NCBI RefSeq assembly: GCF_005144585.1
Contig: NZ_SSMQ01000017.1
Location: 1 to 64,000, forward strand
Direction: 5' to 3'
Source: Polyangium fumosum
GTDB lineage: Bacteria > Myxococcota_A > Polyangia > Polyangiales > Polyangiaceae
DNA length: 64,000 nucleotides
Positions 51,907 through 60,204 of this stretch are shown here, piece after piece (the first letter of the stretch is position 1; each line of letters opens with the position of its first letter). Position numbers and translations under genes: made by a program. The notes under the pieces are model-generated. The model searched no databases and was not told the origin of the DNA. It saw only the letters and a program-made list of their open reading frames with translations.

Positions 51907-54089
51907 AGCGGCGCTCGCTCGGGTTGCTCTCGGCGGCGTTGATCCTCGTGCCGGGCGCGGCGCTCGCGGCCGATCCGCCAGCGGCGCCGGCCCCGGTGCA
52001 GCCAGCGCCGACCCCGCCTCCGGGAGGATGGGCGGGCGAGCTCGACGCGTTGTCGAAATGGATCGCGGACCGGGGCAAGGGGCCTTCGTGCGCGGCGCGG
52101 TGTTATACGCTGGAGAGGCTCACGCTCTCGGGGCGGGTCGGGGAGGGGCCGCTCGAATTCGAACTCGTGGGCCGGGTGCTCGCGGACGGGGCCGTCGACG
52201 TGCCGCTGTTCGGTCCGCCGAAAGAGGTGCGGCTCGAAGGCGTGACGGAGAACGACAAGGAAGCGGCGATCGGATTCGAGGGCGATAAGTATTTCCTGCA
52301 CACGTCCGCCCGGCGGTTCGTGCTCAAAGGAAAAATGACGCTCGGGACCGATCTGACGCTCCAGATCCCCGGGCCCTTGAACACGCTGGAGGCGGATCTC
52401 GCGTCGGGCGCGGTGGTCGAGGGGTCCCGTTTGTCCGGGATCGTCGGGACGACGATCCACCTGAACCGGCAGGACAAGGCGGCCGAGGCGGGGCCCACGG
52501 TCTTTCAGCTCTCGCGCGCGGTGCGCGTGGGGCGCGAGATCAGCTTTGAATATCGGCTCGTGATGCGCTCGGGGACGGACCTCGGGGTCGTCCGTTTGCC
52601 GCTCTCGCTCGGCGAGAAGGTGCTCGACGTGACGGGCGCGACGGGGTTCCGGGTCGAGGGAAACGAGCTCGTCTTGCCGACGTCGGGGCGGACGGCGGAG
52701 ATGACGATCACGGGCACGCTCGCGAAGCTCGGGGCGATGGCGCCGGACGCGCGATCGGGGTACGAATGGTGGCTCCTCGAGAGTGATCCGGAGCATCGGG
52801 TGGCCGTGACCGGGGACGCGCGGCAGGTGGATTCGGCCGAGTCGCCCATTCCGCGGTCGCAGCCGACGTCGCGGCTCTTTCTGGTGCAAAAAGGCCAGAA
52901 GATGGAGGCGGCCGTGACGCCGCTCGCGGCCGTGGATGCGCTCGCCGCGGTGGTGCAATCGCACCAGCGGACGGTGGTGCTGACGGCGCGCGGCGACGTG
53001 GTCTCGCAGGATTACGTGACCTACGAGAACAATGGCGTCGATTACCTCGCGTATGCGCCCTCGGGGCGGCCGATCTTCCTGTCGACGTCGGGCAAGGCCG
53101 AGCGGATCATGCGGCAGGGCGCGGATTCCGAGGAGATCCTGGTGCCGCTCCGGACGGGCAGCCAGACGGTGCAGGTGCAATCGCTCTCGCAGACGGGGCT
53201 CAAGCCGCTCTTCGGGACGGTGACGGTGCCAATGCCGTCGTATGCATTGACGGCGAGCCGGACGGATCTGACCGTGGGATTGCCGGCGGGGGTGTTTCCG
53301 CTGGCGTTGCTCGGCGGAGATCGGCCGAAATGGGCGGTGGAGGGCAGTGATCTCCTGGTGTCGGGCATCGGCTTCGCGGCCGGCTGGGCCGCGGTGCGGC
53401 CGGGGCCCGGGACGAGCCCGTCGCGATTGCGGACGATGCGGATCCTCGGGGGAATCGTGCTCGCGTCGTTGTGGTTCTTGTGGCAGCCGGGGTTCGTGCT
53501 TTCGCTCATCGCGCTCGGGCTCTGGGGGCTGATCTGGCTCGTGGGCGTGTTCGCGAAGGGCGCGGCGCGGGCGGCGGCGACGATCGTGCTCGTCGGCGGG
53601 CTCGGGCTCGTGGGGCTCATCGGGCTCGCGGCGATGAGCGCGCGTTCGCCGATGAAATCGTCGGACATCAGCTACGAGCCGCCGCCGCAGCGGGCGGCCG
53701 CGCCTGCATCGACGCTGGGTGGAAAGCTGGAAGATGATCGACTGGGCAATGGTTGGATGGGCAAAGGCGGCGGGGTGCTGGAGGGCGTGACGCCGGTGCC
53801 GCTGCCGCTGCCGGGATATCGACATTCGATGAGCGCGAGCCGGGAGCTCGTGACGAAAGATCGGCCGTTCCGGCCGACGCTGGTGTACGTGACGGACACG
53901 GCCGTGGCGCCGATCGCGGTGCTATGGCTCGTGGGTTTGGTGATCGTGGTGAGCGCGCATCGAGGGCGCATCAAGGATGGCTATCGGCGGCTGCGCGAGC
54001 GGCTCGACCACGCGGCGGCGGCGGCGCCGGCCGAGGCGACGGCGAAGGCCGTCGAGGCGCCGAAGGACAAGGAAGGAGAAGAGGAATGA
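51903..54089 (+). CDS. Large secreted/membrane protein with C-terminal helices
   Basis: A 728-aa protein with signal peptide (LLSAALILVPGAALAADP) and a Pro-rich segment after it. Residues about 60-490 are strand-rich with no recognised motif. Then four hydrophobic helices at about 500-580 (RILGGIVLASLWFLW, GFVLSLIALGLWGLIWLVGVF, AATIVLVGGLGLVGLIGLAAM), and a final helix near residue 670 (AVLWLVGLVIVVSA) with a charged cytosolic tail. Overlaps at both ends place it in an operon with the PHP enzyme and the PpiC foldase. A membrane-anchored sensor or assembly factor is possible; function unknown. Confidence 0.75.
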   Translation: MKRRSLGLLSAALILVPGAALAADPPAAPAPVQPAPTPPPGGWAGELDALSKWIADRGKGPSCAARCYTLERLTLSGRVGEGPLEFELVGRVLADGAVDVPLFGPPKEVRLEGVTENDKEAAIGFEGDKYFLHTSARRFVLKGKMTLGTDLTLQIPGPLNTLEADLASGAVVEGSRLSGIVGTTIHLNRQDKAAEAGPTVFQLSRAVRVGREISFEYRLVMRSGTDLGVVRLPLSLGEKVLDVTGATGFRVEGNELVLPTSGRTAEMTITGTLAKLGAMAPDARSGYEWWLLESDPEHRVAVTGDARQVDSAESPIPRSQPTSRLFLVQKGQKMEAAVTPLAAVDALAAVVQSHQRTVVLTARGDVVSQDYVTYENNGVDYLAYAPSGRPIFLSTSGKAERIMRQGADSEEILVPLRTGSQTVQVQSLSQTGLKPLFGTVTVPMPSYALTASRTDLTVGLPAGVFPLALLGGDRPKWAVEGSDLLVSGIGFAAGWAAVRPGPGTSPSRLRTMRILGGIVLASLWFLWQPGFVLSLIALGLWGLIWLVGVFAKGAARAAATIVLVGGLGLVGLIGLAAMSARSPMKSSDISYEPPPQRAAAPASTLGGKLEDDRLGNGWMGKGGGVLEGVTPVPLPLPGYRHSMSASRELVTKDRPFRPTLVYVTDTAVAPIAVLWLVGLVIVVSAHRGRIKDGYRRLRERLDHAAAAAPAEATAKAVEAPKDKEGEEE

Positions 54090-54643
54090 CGAAGGCAGGA
54101 AAAGGCGGTCTCACGCTCCTCGCTGCGGCGCTTTTCGTGGCGTGCGGCGGCGCAGCCCCGGAGCCCGTGACGCCCGCGGAAAAGGCGCCCGAGAAGGTCG
54201 CCGAGGCGCCGAAGCCCGAGGCGAGCGGGGACGCGGCGGCGGCCGGGCCGGACGCGGAGAAGGCCGAGCAATGTATTGCGACGGCCAACGCGAAGCGCGC
54301 GAAGTTCAGCGGCGAGCCGCCGAAGGTGACGGTCAAACACATCCTCGTGAGATTCAAGGGCACGAAAAACGCGGACGCGTCGATCAAGCGCTCGCGCGAG
54401 GAGGCGTGTCTGCGGGCGATGGAGGCGCGCGACAAGCTGCGCGAGGGCGCGGATTTCGACGAGATGGTGAAGGAGTACAGCGAGGAGCCCGGCGCGGCGT
54501 CGCGCGGCGGCTCCGTGGGGGAGATCGAGCGCGCCATGGTGGTCAAGCCGTTCGCGGACGCGGCGTTCGAGCTCGCCGTCAACCAGATGAGCGATGTCGT
54601 GGAGACCGAGTTCGGCTTCCACTTGATCTTCCGGTCGCAGTGA
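54086..54643 (+). CDS. Parvulin-type peptidyl-prolyl isomerase lipoprotein
   Basis: A 185-aa lipoprotein (LLAAALFVAC) with a Pro/Ala-rich linker, then a parvulin/rotamase domain (about 75-185): KVTVKHILVRFKGTKNAD, ARDKLREGADFDEMVKEYSEEPGAASRGGSVGEIER, and the conserved end VKPFADAAFELAVNQMSDVVETEFGFHLIF. PpiC-like proteins fold exported proteins in the periplasm. AAGGAGAAGAGGA precedes the ATG, which overlaps the previous stop by 4 nt. A strong bidirectional terminator follows at once. Confidence 0.9.
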   Translation: MTKAGKGGLTLLAAALFVACGGAAPEPVTPAEKAPEKVAEAPKPEASGDAAAAGPDAEKAEQCIATANAKRAKFSGEPPKVTVKHILVRFKGTKNADASIKRSREEACLRAMEARDKLREGADFDEMVKEYSEEPGAASRGGSVGEIERAMVVKPFADAAFELAVNQMSDVVETEFGFHLIFRSQ

Positions 54644-54652
54644 CCCGAAACG

Positions 54653-54694
54653 AAAAGGCGCGCCCCCGGTTCTCCCCGGGAGGCGCGCCTTTTT
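54653..54694. terminator. Bidirectional rho-independent terminator
   Basis: AAAAGGCGCGCC (54653-54664) pairs with GGCGCGCCTTTTT (54682-54694) across a GC-rich loop, giving stems flanked by A-run and T-run. It lies between the converging ends of the PpiC gene (54643) and the GST gene (54719), so it should end transcription from both strands. Confidence 0.9.
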
Positions 54695-54718
54695 CATTTC
54701 CTTACGTCGTCGAATGAA

Positions 54719-55336
54719 TCAGCGGGCCTTGCCGATCGCCTTCTGCCAGGACGGGCGCTCGCTGATGCGGCTCCACCACGCCGCGACGTTCGGGCGCTCC
54801 TTGACGATGTCGCCGAGGCCCGTGTCGAAGAGGTATTGGAAGTACGGCGCGTAGGTGATCTCCGCGATCGAGAACGAACCGGCGAGGAACTCCTTGCCGA
54901 CGAGCGCGCGGTCGAGCACGTCGAGGGCCTTCGCCGCCTCCGCCTTGCCCTTCGCGATGACGTCCGGGTCCGGCGTCGTGCCCTTCATCGGCGAGAAGAA
55001 GATCTCGAGGATCGCCTTCATCGCGGGCGGGCTGAAGTACGACTGCTCGACGCTGATCCACTGCTCCATGACCCCGAGATCCTTCGCGTCCGTCGGGGCC
55101 AGGCCGCCGAGCTTCGCGTTGAGGTAACGCAGGATCGCGCGCGACTCGTAGAGCACGAAGCCGTCGTCGTCGAGGACGGGCACGACGCCGAAGGGGTGAC
55201 GGGCGAGGTGCTCGGCGCTCTTCTGGTCGCCCTTCATGATGTCGACGAGCACGAACTCGTAATCCACGCCCTTCTCCGCCAGAGCGCAAAGGAGCTTGCG
55301 CGTGCACGTGCTCGCCGGATGACCGTAGACCTTCAT
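54719..55336 (-). CDS. Glutathione S-transferase family protein
   Basis: A 205-aa GST. The N-terminal thioredoxin-like fold reads KVYGHPASTCTRKLLCALAEKGVDYEFVLVDIMKG, with the cis-Pro segment GVVPVLDDDGFVLYESRAILRYL (Glu-Ser GSH-binding pair). The all-helical C-terminal domain has FLAGSFSIAEITYAP. The conserved Ser in HPASTCTRK is a plausible catalytic residue, as in theta/phi-type GSTs. Probable role: detoxification or thiol conjugation. ATG 55336 is chosen because the family starts at MKVYG. Confidence 0.9.
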   Translation of the reverse strand: MKVYGHPASTCTRKLLCALAEKGVDYEFVLVDIMKGDQKSAEHLARHPFGVVPVLDDDGFVLYESRAILRYLNAKLGGLAPTDAKDLGVMEQWISVEQSYFSPPAMKAILEIFFSPMKGTTPDPDVIAKGKAEAAKALDVLDRALVGKEFLAGSFSIAEITYAPYFQYLFDTGLGDIVKERPNVAAWWSRISERPSWQKAIGKAR

Positions 55337-55456
55337 GAGAATCCTCCTCCCCGTCACGGAACGGGATATTTCGCTCCGCTCCATACTCCCCTTGGATCGC
55401 GTCGTCCACCCTCGCGGAAGGCCGCGCGTGATGGTGCGCCGCGTCGGGCGCGAGCG

Positions 55457-57430
55457 TCACAATCCGTAAACGTGGACGTCGTCGATTCGCCATTCCTCGG
55501 CCAAGGCGTCGCCCGCGGCGGTCTGGTCGTCGTAATGGAAGCGGACGACGAAGGGCTTGCCGGCGACGAGCGCCGAGAGGTCGAGGCGGACATGGCCCGA
55601 GGCGTCGAGCGTGTACGTGGCGACCGGGCTGAAAGGTCCGCCCATCACGGAGATTTCGACGGCGGCGCGGTCCGTGGCCGAGGTCCAGTGGTCGAAGTCG
55701 TGGTCGAATTCGAGGAAGACACGCGTGAAGGGCCCTGCGTCGAGGGTCGGGGAGACGAGGATCTCGCCGTCGAGCGCGACGTTGCTCTCGTCCTTGACGA
55801 GCATGAAAGCGCCGCCGGACGTGCTGCCCGTGGTGTTGTCCTGGGGGCAGCCGAGGAGCGGATCGCAGCGATAGAAGCCCTTGCCGTCGCCGCCGGCGTC
55901 GACGACGGAGAGAGGGGCGAAGTCGGTGGAGAAGTCCTGCGCGAGCAGGCTCGTCGCGGCCGCGCATTTCGGGCCCATGCCGAGATCGACGCAGGCCGCG
56001 CCGTCGGCGCAGCGGTTCGTCTTTCCCGACGGATCACAGGCGAGGCCCGGGGCGAGGACGGGGCGAACCATGGCTTCGAGGCCATACGCGCCGGAATCCA
56101 TGGCGCTGAAGCCGTCGACGACGAGGGAATACGTGCCCGCGGGGAGGTTTGTCAGCGTAAACGATTCGGGGTGGCCGCCGAGCTGGGTGTCCGCGCAGGC
56201 GAGCTCGTTTGCATTCATCGAGCAAGCGTCGAGCAGGTACACGCCGACGTCGAAGAGCGGCGAGGACGGCGCGACGCGGACGGAGAGATCGGCCGGGGCA
56301 GGGAGCGTGATCCTATACACGGCCTCGGGGCCGCCGCCGGTGCAGCTCGCGGAGAGGACGGCGCCGTCCGAGACGAGCGTGGTGCCGGCAAGAGGGCCCG
56401 CGCCGACCGCGGAAGGCATTTCGCAGGTGCCCGAGGCTGCCACGAGGTCGAAGGGCTGCTCGGTGACGCGGAGCTCATAGGGGCCGACGTTCGCCGCCGC
56501 ATACCCGGAGACGACGAGGAAGACGGGCGTCTGGGGCGGCAAGACCGCGGTTTCGAGGCGCGCGAGGGGGCCGTCGCCGCTGTCGTCGTCGCAAGCGTGC
56601 TCCACGCTGGTGTCGAGGCAGTCGAGGTAGGCCCAGGCGACGGTATCGGCGAGCGCGCCGCCGATGTCGGTGGTCTCGAACGTCACGCGCGCGGGAGATG
56701 ATCCTGTGACGTACCGATGCACGACCGCCGGCGCAGCCGTGCCGCCGGCCGAGCAGGTTGGCGTGCCGAACCCTGGGACGGGAGAGCCGAGCGTGGTGCC
56801 GGCATAAACGAGCGTTTCGCCCTGCATTTGGCCTGTGGCGAGGAGATCGACGGCGTCGCCGCAGGTGGTGCCGGGTTCGAGGAGACATTGGGAGGAGCAA
56901 CCATCGGCAGGCATGGCGTTGCCGTCGTCGCAGGTCTCGCCCGGCTCGATGACGCCGTTGCCGCAGACGAACGAGGCGCCGCCTTGGCCGCCGGCGCCGC
57001 CGTTTCCGGCGCCGCCGTTTCCGGCGCCGCCCATGCCGCCCGCGCCGCCTTGGCCGCCCGCGCCGCCCGCGCCACCGCTGCCGCCTGCGCCACCGCCGCC
57101 GCTTCCGCCTTGGCCTCCGAGGCCGCCGCTTCCGCCTGCGCCGCCGCTTCCGCCTTGGCCTCCGAGGCCGCCGCTTCCGCCTGCGCCCCCGACGCCGCCG
57201 GAGCCGCCCGCGCCCCCTTCTCCGCCCGCGCCGCCTTGCCCCCCTGCGCCGCCTTCGCCCGCGACACCACCTTGGCCGCCGGCGCCGCCGTTCCCACCTG
57301 CGCCTTGTCCTCCCGCGCCCGCCGTGCCGCTGCTCGACGTGGCTGTGGTTCCGCCTTCGTCTCCACACGCGGCGAGCGCCACGGTCGAGGCCACCATGCA
57401 GGCAAAAAGAGCGTCGCGGACGTGGGCCAT
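55457..57430 (-). CDS. Gly-rich lipoprotein with Cys-rich DUF4215-type module
   Basis: A 657-aa lipoprotein (VALAAC). A long low-complexity tract of GGAGG/GGSGG/GGQGG repeats (about residues 30-155) leads to the Cys-rich module CGNGVIEPGETCDDGNAMPADGCSSQC. Two pre-peptidase C-terminal-like repeats follow (about 225-345 and 345-460; each ends with a strand such as GPYELRVTEQP or GAYGLEAMVRP), then a Cys-rich spacer and a C-terminal strand-rich domain (FLEFDHDFDHW, RFHYDDQTAAGDALAEEWRIDDVHVYG). Predicted to be surface-exposed; it may bind or process extracellular polymers. No enzyme active site seen. Confidence 0.8.
   Translation of the reverse strand: MAHVRDALFACMVASTVALAACGDEGGTTATSSSGTAGAGGQGAGGNGGAGGQGGVAGEGGAGGQGGAGGEGGAGGSGGVGGAGGSGGLGGQGGSGGAGGSGGLGGQGGSGGGGAGGSGGAGGAGGQGGAGGMGGAGNGGAGNGGAGGQGGASFVCGNGVIEPGETCDDGNAMPADGCSSQCLLEPGTTCGDAVDLLATGQMQGETLVYAGTTLGSPVPGFGTPTCSAGGTAAPAVVHRYVTGSSPARVTFETTDIGGALADTVAWAYLDCLDTSVEHACDDDSGDGPLARLETAVLPPQTPVFLVVSGYAAANVGPYELRVTEQPFDLVAASGTCEMPSAVGAGPLAGTTLVSDGAVLSASCTGGGPEAVYRITLPAPADLSVRVAPSSPLFDVGVYLLDACSMNANELACADTQLGGHPESFTLTNLPAGTYSLVVDGFSAMDSGAYGLEAMVRPVLAPGLACDPSGKTNRCADGAACVDLGMGPKCAAATSLLAQDFSTDFAPLSVVDAGGDGKGFYRCDPLLGCPQDNTTGSTSGGAFMLVKDESNVALDGEILVSPTLDAGPFTRVFLEFDHDFDHWTSATDRAAVEISVMGGPFSPVATYTLDASGHVRLDLSALVAGKPFVVRFHYDDQTAAGDALAEEWRIDDVHVYGL
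56987..57330 (-). repeat. Repetitive DNA encoding the Gly-rich linker
   Basis: Degenerate 9-bp-based repeats encode GG[ASQL/NVE]GG units. A longer 42-bp direct repeat encodes GGSGGLGGQGGSGG twice in a row (around 57100-57190), and a 15-bp unit encoding GAGNG occurs twice near 57000. This is typical replication-slippage DNA within a coding region. Confidence 0.7.
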
Positions 57431-57708
57431 GTCTCCTCCGTTTTCGGCGCGATGAAAGCATGGCGGACGCGGAATTTGGAGCCCGCTTTGCGTCACGAAC
57501 GGCGCGGATCGGGAGAAACGCGCGTCCTTGTCGGGAAAGCACGCACGCCGCGCGCGCTCTCGCCGGAGCCACGAACGGTGGGGTTCACCGGTTGTCCACC
57601 GTTGGTGTTCGAATCATCCTCGATATGTCGCTTTTTGTCCGCGTGATAGAGAGATTCCCGCGGACGAACGAAAGGCGACGGGTGCGGAGACTCCGGGGGG
57701 ATGTTTCG

Positions 57709-58485
57709 ATGCACGACCTTTCGACGTTCTCGCTCGACGACATGATCAGCTTCGGCGCAATGCTGCGCGGCCTTGGAGAAGGCGCCCGGAGCATGGAAGA
57801 CACGGCCGGGCGTGTCGTGCGCGCGCTCTACGAGAACCTCGGGCGCCCCGCGACGGGCGCGCGTTCGTGCGCGCTCGTGAGGTTCTTCGAGACCGAACGA
57901 TTCGACGCGCTCCCGGCGGAGCGGCGGAGGTTCGCGCTGCGGATGGCCGCCTGTGACGCGCTCGCGCCGGACACGACGTGCTTGCAATTGCTGGCGAGCG
58001 CCGGCGACGAGCCGGCGTGGAACGATCCGCGGGCGTCGGCCGGGCACCTCGCGATTCCTCTGCCGAGCGAGGAGGCGCTCGCGCAAATGCCGATGATCGC
58101 GCAGCTCTGCACGCAGCTCGGAATCCCGACGGGCTCGGTGCTGCGGCCGTCCTGGTTCACGGAGAAGGCCGAGCAGACGTACGACGTGTTCCACGTGGAG
58201 CACGCCGCCACGAGCCCGTACGTGCCCGCGAAGGCGAGCTTCGTGGAGCGTCACGGGATCCGCTCGGTCGTCGGTTGTGGGGGTGTCCTGCCGAGCGGGC
58301 AGATGTTCGCCGTGCTCCTGTTCTCGAAGGTGCACGTGACGCCGGCGACGGCGCAGCTCTTCCGGCCGCTCGCGCTCGCGATCAAGCTCGCGATCCTGCC
58401 GTGGTCCTTCGCCGAGCAAGAGGACAACGCGCTGAGCGAGGCGCTACGCGTGATGCGAGAGGAGGTGATCGCGTGCGGCCCGTGA
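57709..58485 (+). CDS. Possible sensor protein paired with a PAS-STAS regulator
   Basis: A 258-aa soluble protein from ATG 57709, preceded by GGGGGG. The N-terminus is helical (LDDMISFGAMLRGLGEGARSMEDTAGRVVRALYENL), followed by GAF-like strands and helices (CALVRFFETERFDALPAE, HLAIPLPSE, SVVGCGGVLPSGQMFAVLLFSKVHV). I read it as a possible GAF-type sensor but cannot confirm the fold. It overlaps the start of the PAS-STAS gene by 13 nt, so they should work together, as sensor and stressosome-like regulator. Confidence 0.65.
   Translation: MHDLSTFSLDDMISFGAMLRGLGEGARSMEDTAGRVVRALYENLGRPATGARSCALVRFFETERFDALPAERRRFALRMAACDALAPDTTCLQLLASAGDEPAWNDPRASAGHLAIPLPSEEALAQMPMIAQLCTQLGIPTGSVLRPSWFTEKAEQTYDVFHVEHAATSPYVPAKASFVERHGIRSVVGCGGVLPSGQMFAVLLFSKVHVTPATAQLFRPLALAIKLAILPWSFAEQEDNALSEALRVMREEVIACGP
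58461..58465 (+). promoter_or_regulatory. Ribosome binding site deciding the PAS-STAS start
   Basis: GGAGG lies 7 bp before GTG 58473 (an ideal spacing). The alternative GTG at 58482, which would overlap the upstream stop as GTGA, has less favourable spacing (16 bp). Confidence 0.6.
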
Positions 58486-59498
58486 CCCTCGACAGCGAGA
58501 CCGCGGTCCTCCGGGCGCGGGTGGCGACACTCGAAGCGTTGCTGGCGGAGCACGAGCGGGCCGCGGCGGAGCGCGTGCAGCGGATGGAGCAGCTCGTCGC
58601 GGATCTCTCGGCGCGCGCGCAGGTCTTCGAGGCGACGTTGCGGAGCATCGTCGACGGGGTGGTCGTGTGCGACACGGCGGGTCGCATCACGCACGTGAAC
58701 GAGGCCGCGGCGTCGATCATGGGGGCGAGCAAGCCCGGTGGCGTCCCCGTCGAAGACTGGGAGGCCACCTACGGAATCTTCGACGCGGACGGCGTGACGC
58801 CGTACCCGAGGGAGGAGATCCCGCTTTATCGCGCGGCGCGCGGCGAGCCGGTCGATCGCGCAGAGATGTTCATCCGAAGCCCAAACAAGCCGCTAGGCAT
58901 CCTCCTCGAGACGAGCGCACGGACCATCCGCGACGAGCGAGGGGAGCGGCTCGGCGCCGTGGTGGTCTTCCGCGACATCACCGAGCGCAGGCGGCACGAG
59001 CGAGAGATGGCGCAGCAGCTCGTGACCGAGCGGGAGAAAAACGAGACGCTGGAGCGGCTGCGGATCGCCGTGCAGGAGCTGTCGACGCCGATCCTCGAGG
59101 TATGGGACGGCGTGCTTGCGTTGCCGCTCATCGGCGTCGTCGACTCGAAGCGGTCGGCCCAGGTGATGGAGACGCTGCTGGAGTCGGTGGTGCAGAGGAA
59201 GGGGCGGTACGTGATCCTCGACGTGACCGGCGTGGAGGTGCTCGACACGGCGACGGCCGATCACCTGCTGAAGATCGTGCGCGCCGTGGAGCTGCTCGGG
59301 ACGCGCTGCGTGCTCAGCGGCGTGAGGCCCTCCGTCGCGCAGACGTTGGTCGAGCTCGGGGTCTCGTTCGGGAAGCTGGTGACGCTCCGCAATTTGAAGC
59401 ACGGCCTCAAGGCGTGCATGCGGTGGAAGCAGGAGGCGGCGGCGAGCGCAGGAACAGGGGCAGCAGCTTCGAACGGATCTCGTCCAGGAACGTCGTGA
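58473..59498 (+). CDS. PAS-STAS regulator (RsbR/stressosome-like)
   Basis: A 341-aa protein. The N-terminal coiled coil (LRARVATLEALLAEHERAAAERV) leads to a PAS domain (about 50-180: LRSIVDGVVVCDTAGRITHVNEAA, ending VVFRDITERRRHE), a linker helix, and a STAS domain (about 200-325: LSTPILEVWDGVLALPLIGVVD, YVILDVTGVEVLDTATADHLL, TRCVLSGVRPSVAQTLVELG). The STAS strand LDVTGVEVLDTATADHL carries the Thr/Ser-rich switch site used for phosphorylation in RsbR/RsbS. It probably controls an alternative sigma factor or c-di-GMP output; no kinase or phosphatase partner is adjacent. The C-terminal codons overlap the convergent TOPRIM gene by 92 bp. Confidence 0.82.
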   Translation: MRPVTLDSETAVLRARVATLEALLAEHERAAAERVQRMEQLVADLSARAQVFEATLRSIVDGVVVCDTAGRITHVNEAAASIMGASKPGGVPVEDWEATYGIFDADGVTPYPREEIPLYRAARGEPVDRAEMFIRSPNKPLGILLETSARTIRDERGERLGAVVVFRDITERRRHEREMAQQLVTEREKNETLERLRIAVQELSTPILEVWDGVLALPLIGVVDSKRSAQVMETLLESVVQRKGRYVILDVTGVEVLDTATADHLLKIVRAVELLGTRCVLSGVRPSVAQTLVELGVSFGKLVTLRNLKHGLKACMRWKQEAAASAGTGAAASNGSRPGTS

Positions 59499-60204
59499 GG
59501 CCGGAGCTTCGGCCGCGCTTCATCAAGGTGGAGAGAGGCGCGGCCTCGTAACACTTTGCCCTTCGTTCGTGGTCGTCTCCCGTGAGTTGCGCGAGCACGT
59601 ATTTCACGCTGCGACGATCCTGATCGTGGGTGGCTCGAAGGGCGTGGGCCGAGGTGCGGGGATCGAGGCCGAGGTCTCGCTTGCAGTGGGCGAGGCGCGT
59701 TTCTTCGGCGGTGTCTGCGGGATCGAATCCGGCGAGGAGCCAGGCTTCGAGTTCTGGATCCGGCAAGCCGAGCACGACACACAAGTCGGGATCCCACGCG
59801 GCTGCTTCTTCGCAGGCCTGCTTGATGCCGTCGGCGCGCTCCGGCTGTTTGTCGATGTCGCGCATCAACACGGCGACGGAGATGGGGCGTCCCTGCTTGC
59901 GGAGCGCTTGGAGGATGGCCAGCGCTTTGCGCGTCGCGAGCGCGTCGGGGGCGCCGGGTCGACCTCCGAAGTGGCCGCGTTGCGGGCGCACGTCGAGCCT
60001 CTTTGCCGTCACGTCGAGGTGATGCCAGTCGAGGAAGGGGCGGTCAGGTTCGAGCGGGACCCAGCTCCGTTGCTCGTCGAGCGAGTGCTCGAAGAGATCG
60101 CGGAGCCAGTCCGTCTCCGTCTCGCGCAGGGTGCGATCGATGATGCAGGTCGCGACGGCGAAGTCTTCCGGAGCCTCGCAAACGACGAGCAGCCCGAGCG
60201 TCAC
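59407..60204 (-). CDS. TOPRIM-like (DUF4276/RloB-like) protein of an ATPase-nuclease pair
   Basis: A 265-aa protein from GTG 60204, overlapping the ATPase stop by 4 nt. It shows a TOPRIM-like layout: an acidic start with Glu10 in LLVVCEAPED, the D-x-D pair Asp116/Asp118 in VAVLMRDIDKQ, then LGLPDPELEAWLLAG with Glu153, a motif frequent in RloB/DUF4276 and OLD-type nucleases. Fold assignment is by motif order, not by search. TOPRIM proteins paired with ABC-type ATPases act as nucleases or tRNA cleavers in anti-phage systems. Its last 31 codons overlap the STAS gene. Confidence 0.65.
   Translation of the reverse strand: MTLGLLVVCEAPEDFAVATCIIDRTLRETETDWLRDLFEHSLDEQRSWVPLEPDRPFLDWHHLDVTAKRLDVRPQRGHFGGRPGAPDALATRKALAILQALRKQGRPISVAVLMRDIDKQPERADGIKQACEEAAAWDPDLCVVLGLPDPELEAWLLAGFDPADTAEETRLAHCKRDLGLDPRTSAHALRATHDQDRRSVKYVLAQLTGDDHERRAKCYEAAPLSTLMKRGRSSGLTTFLDEIRSKLLPLFLRSPPPPASTACTP

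Noticed and set aside
54719-55967. Second long minus-strand frame across the GST gene and upstream
   Set aside because: It is Arg-rich off-frame sequence over a gene with clear GST motifs.
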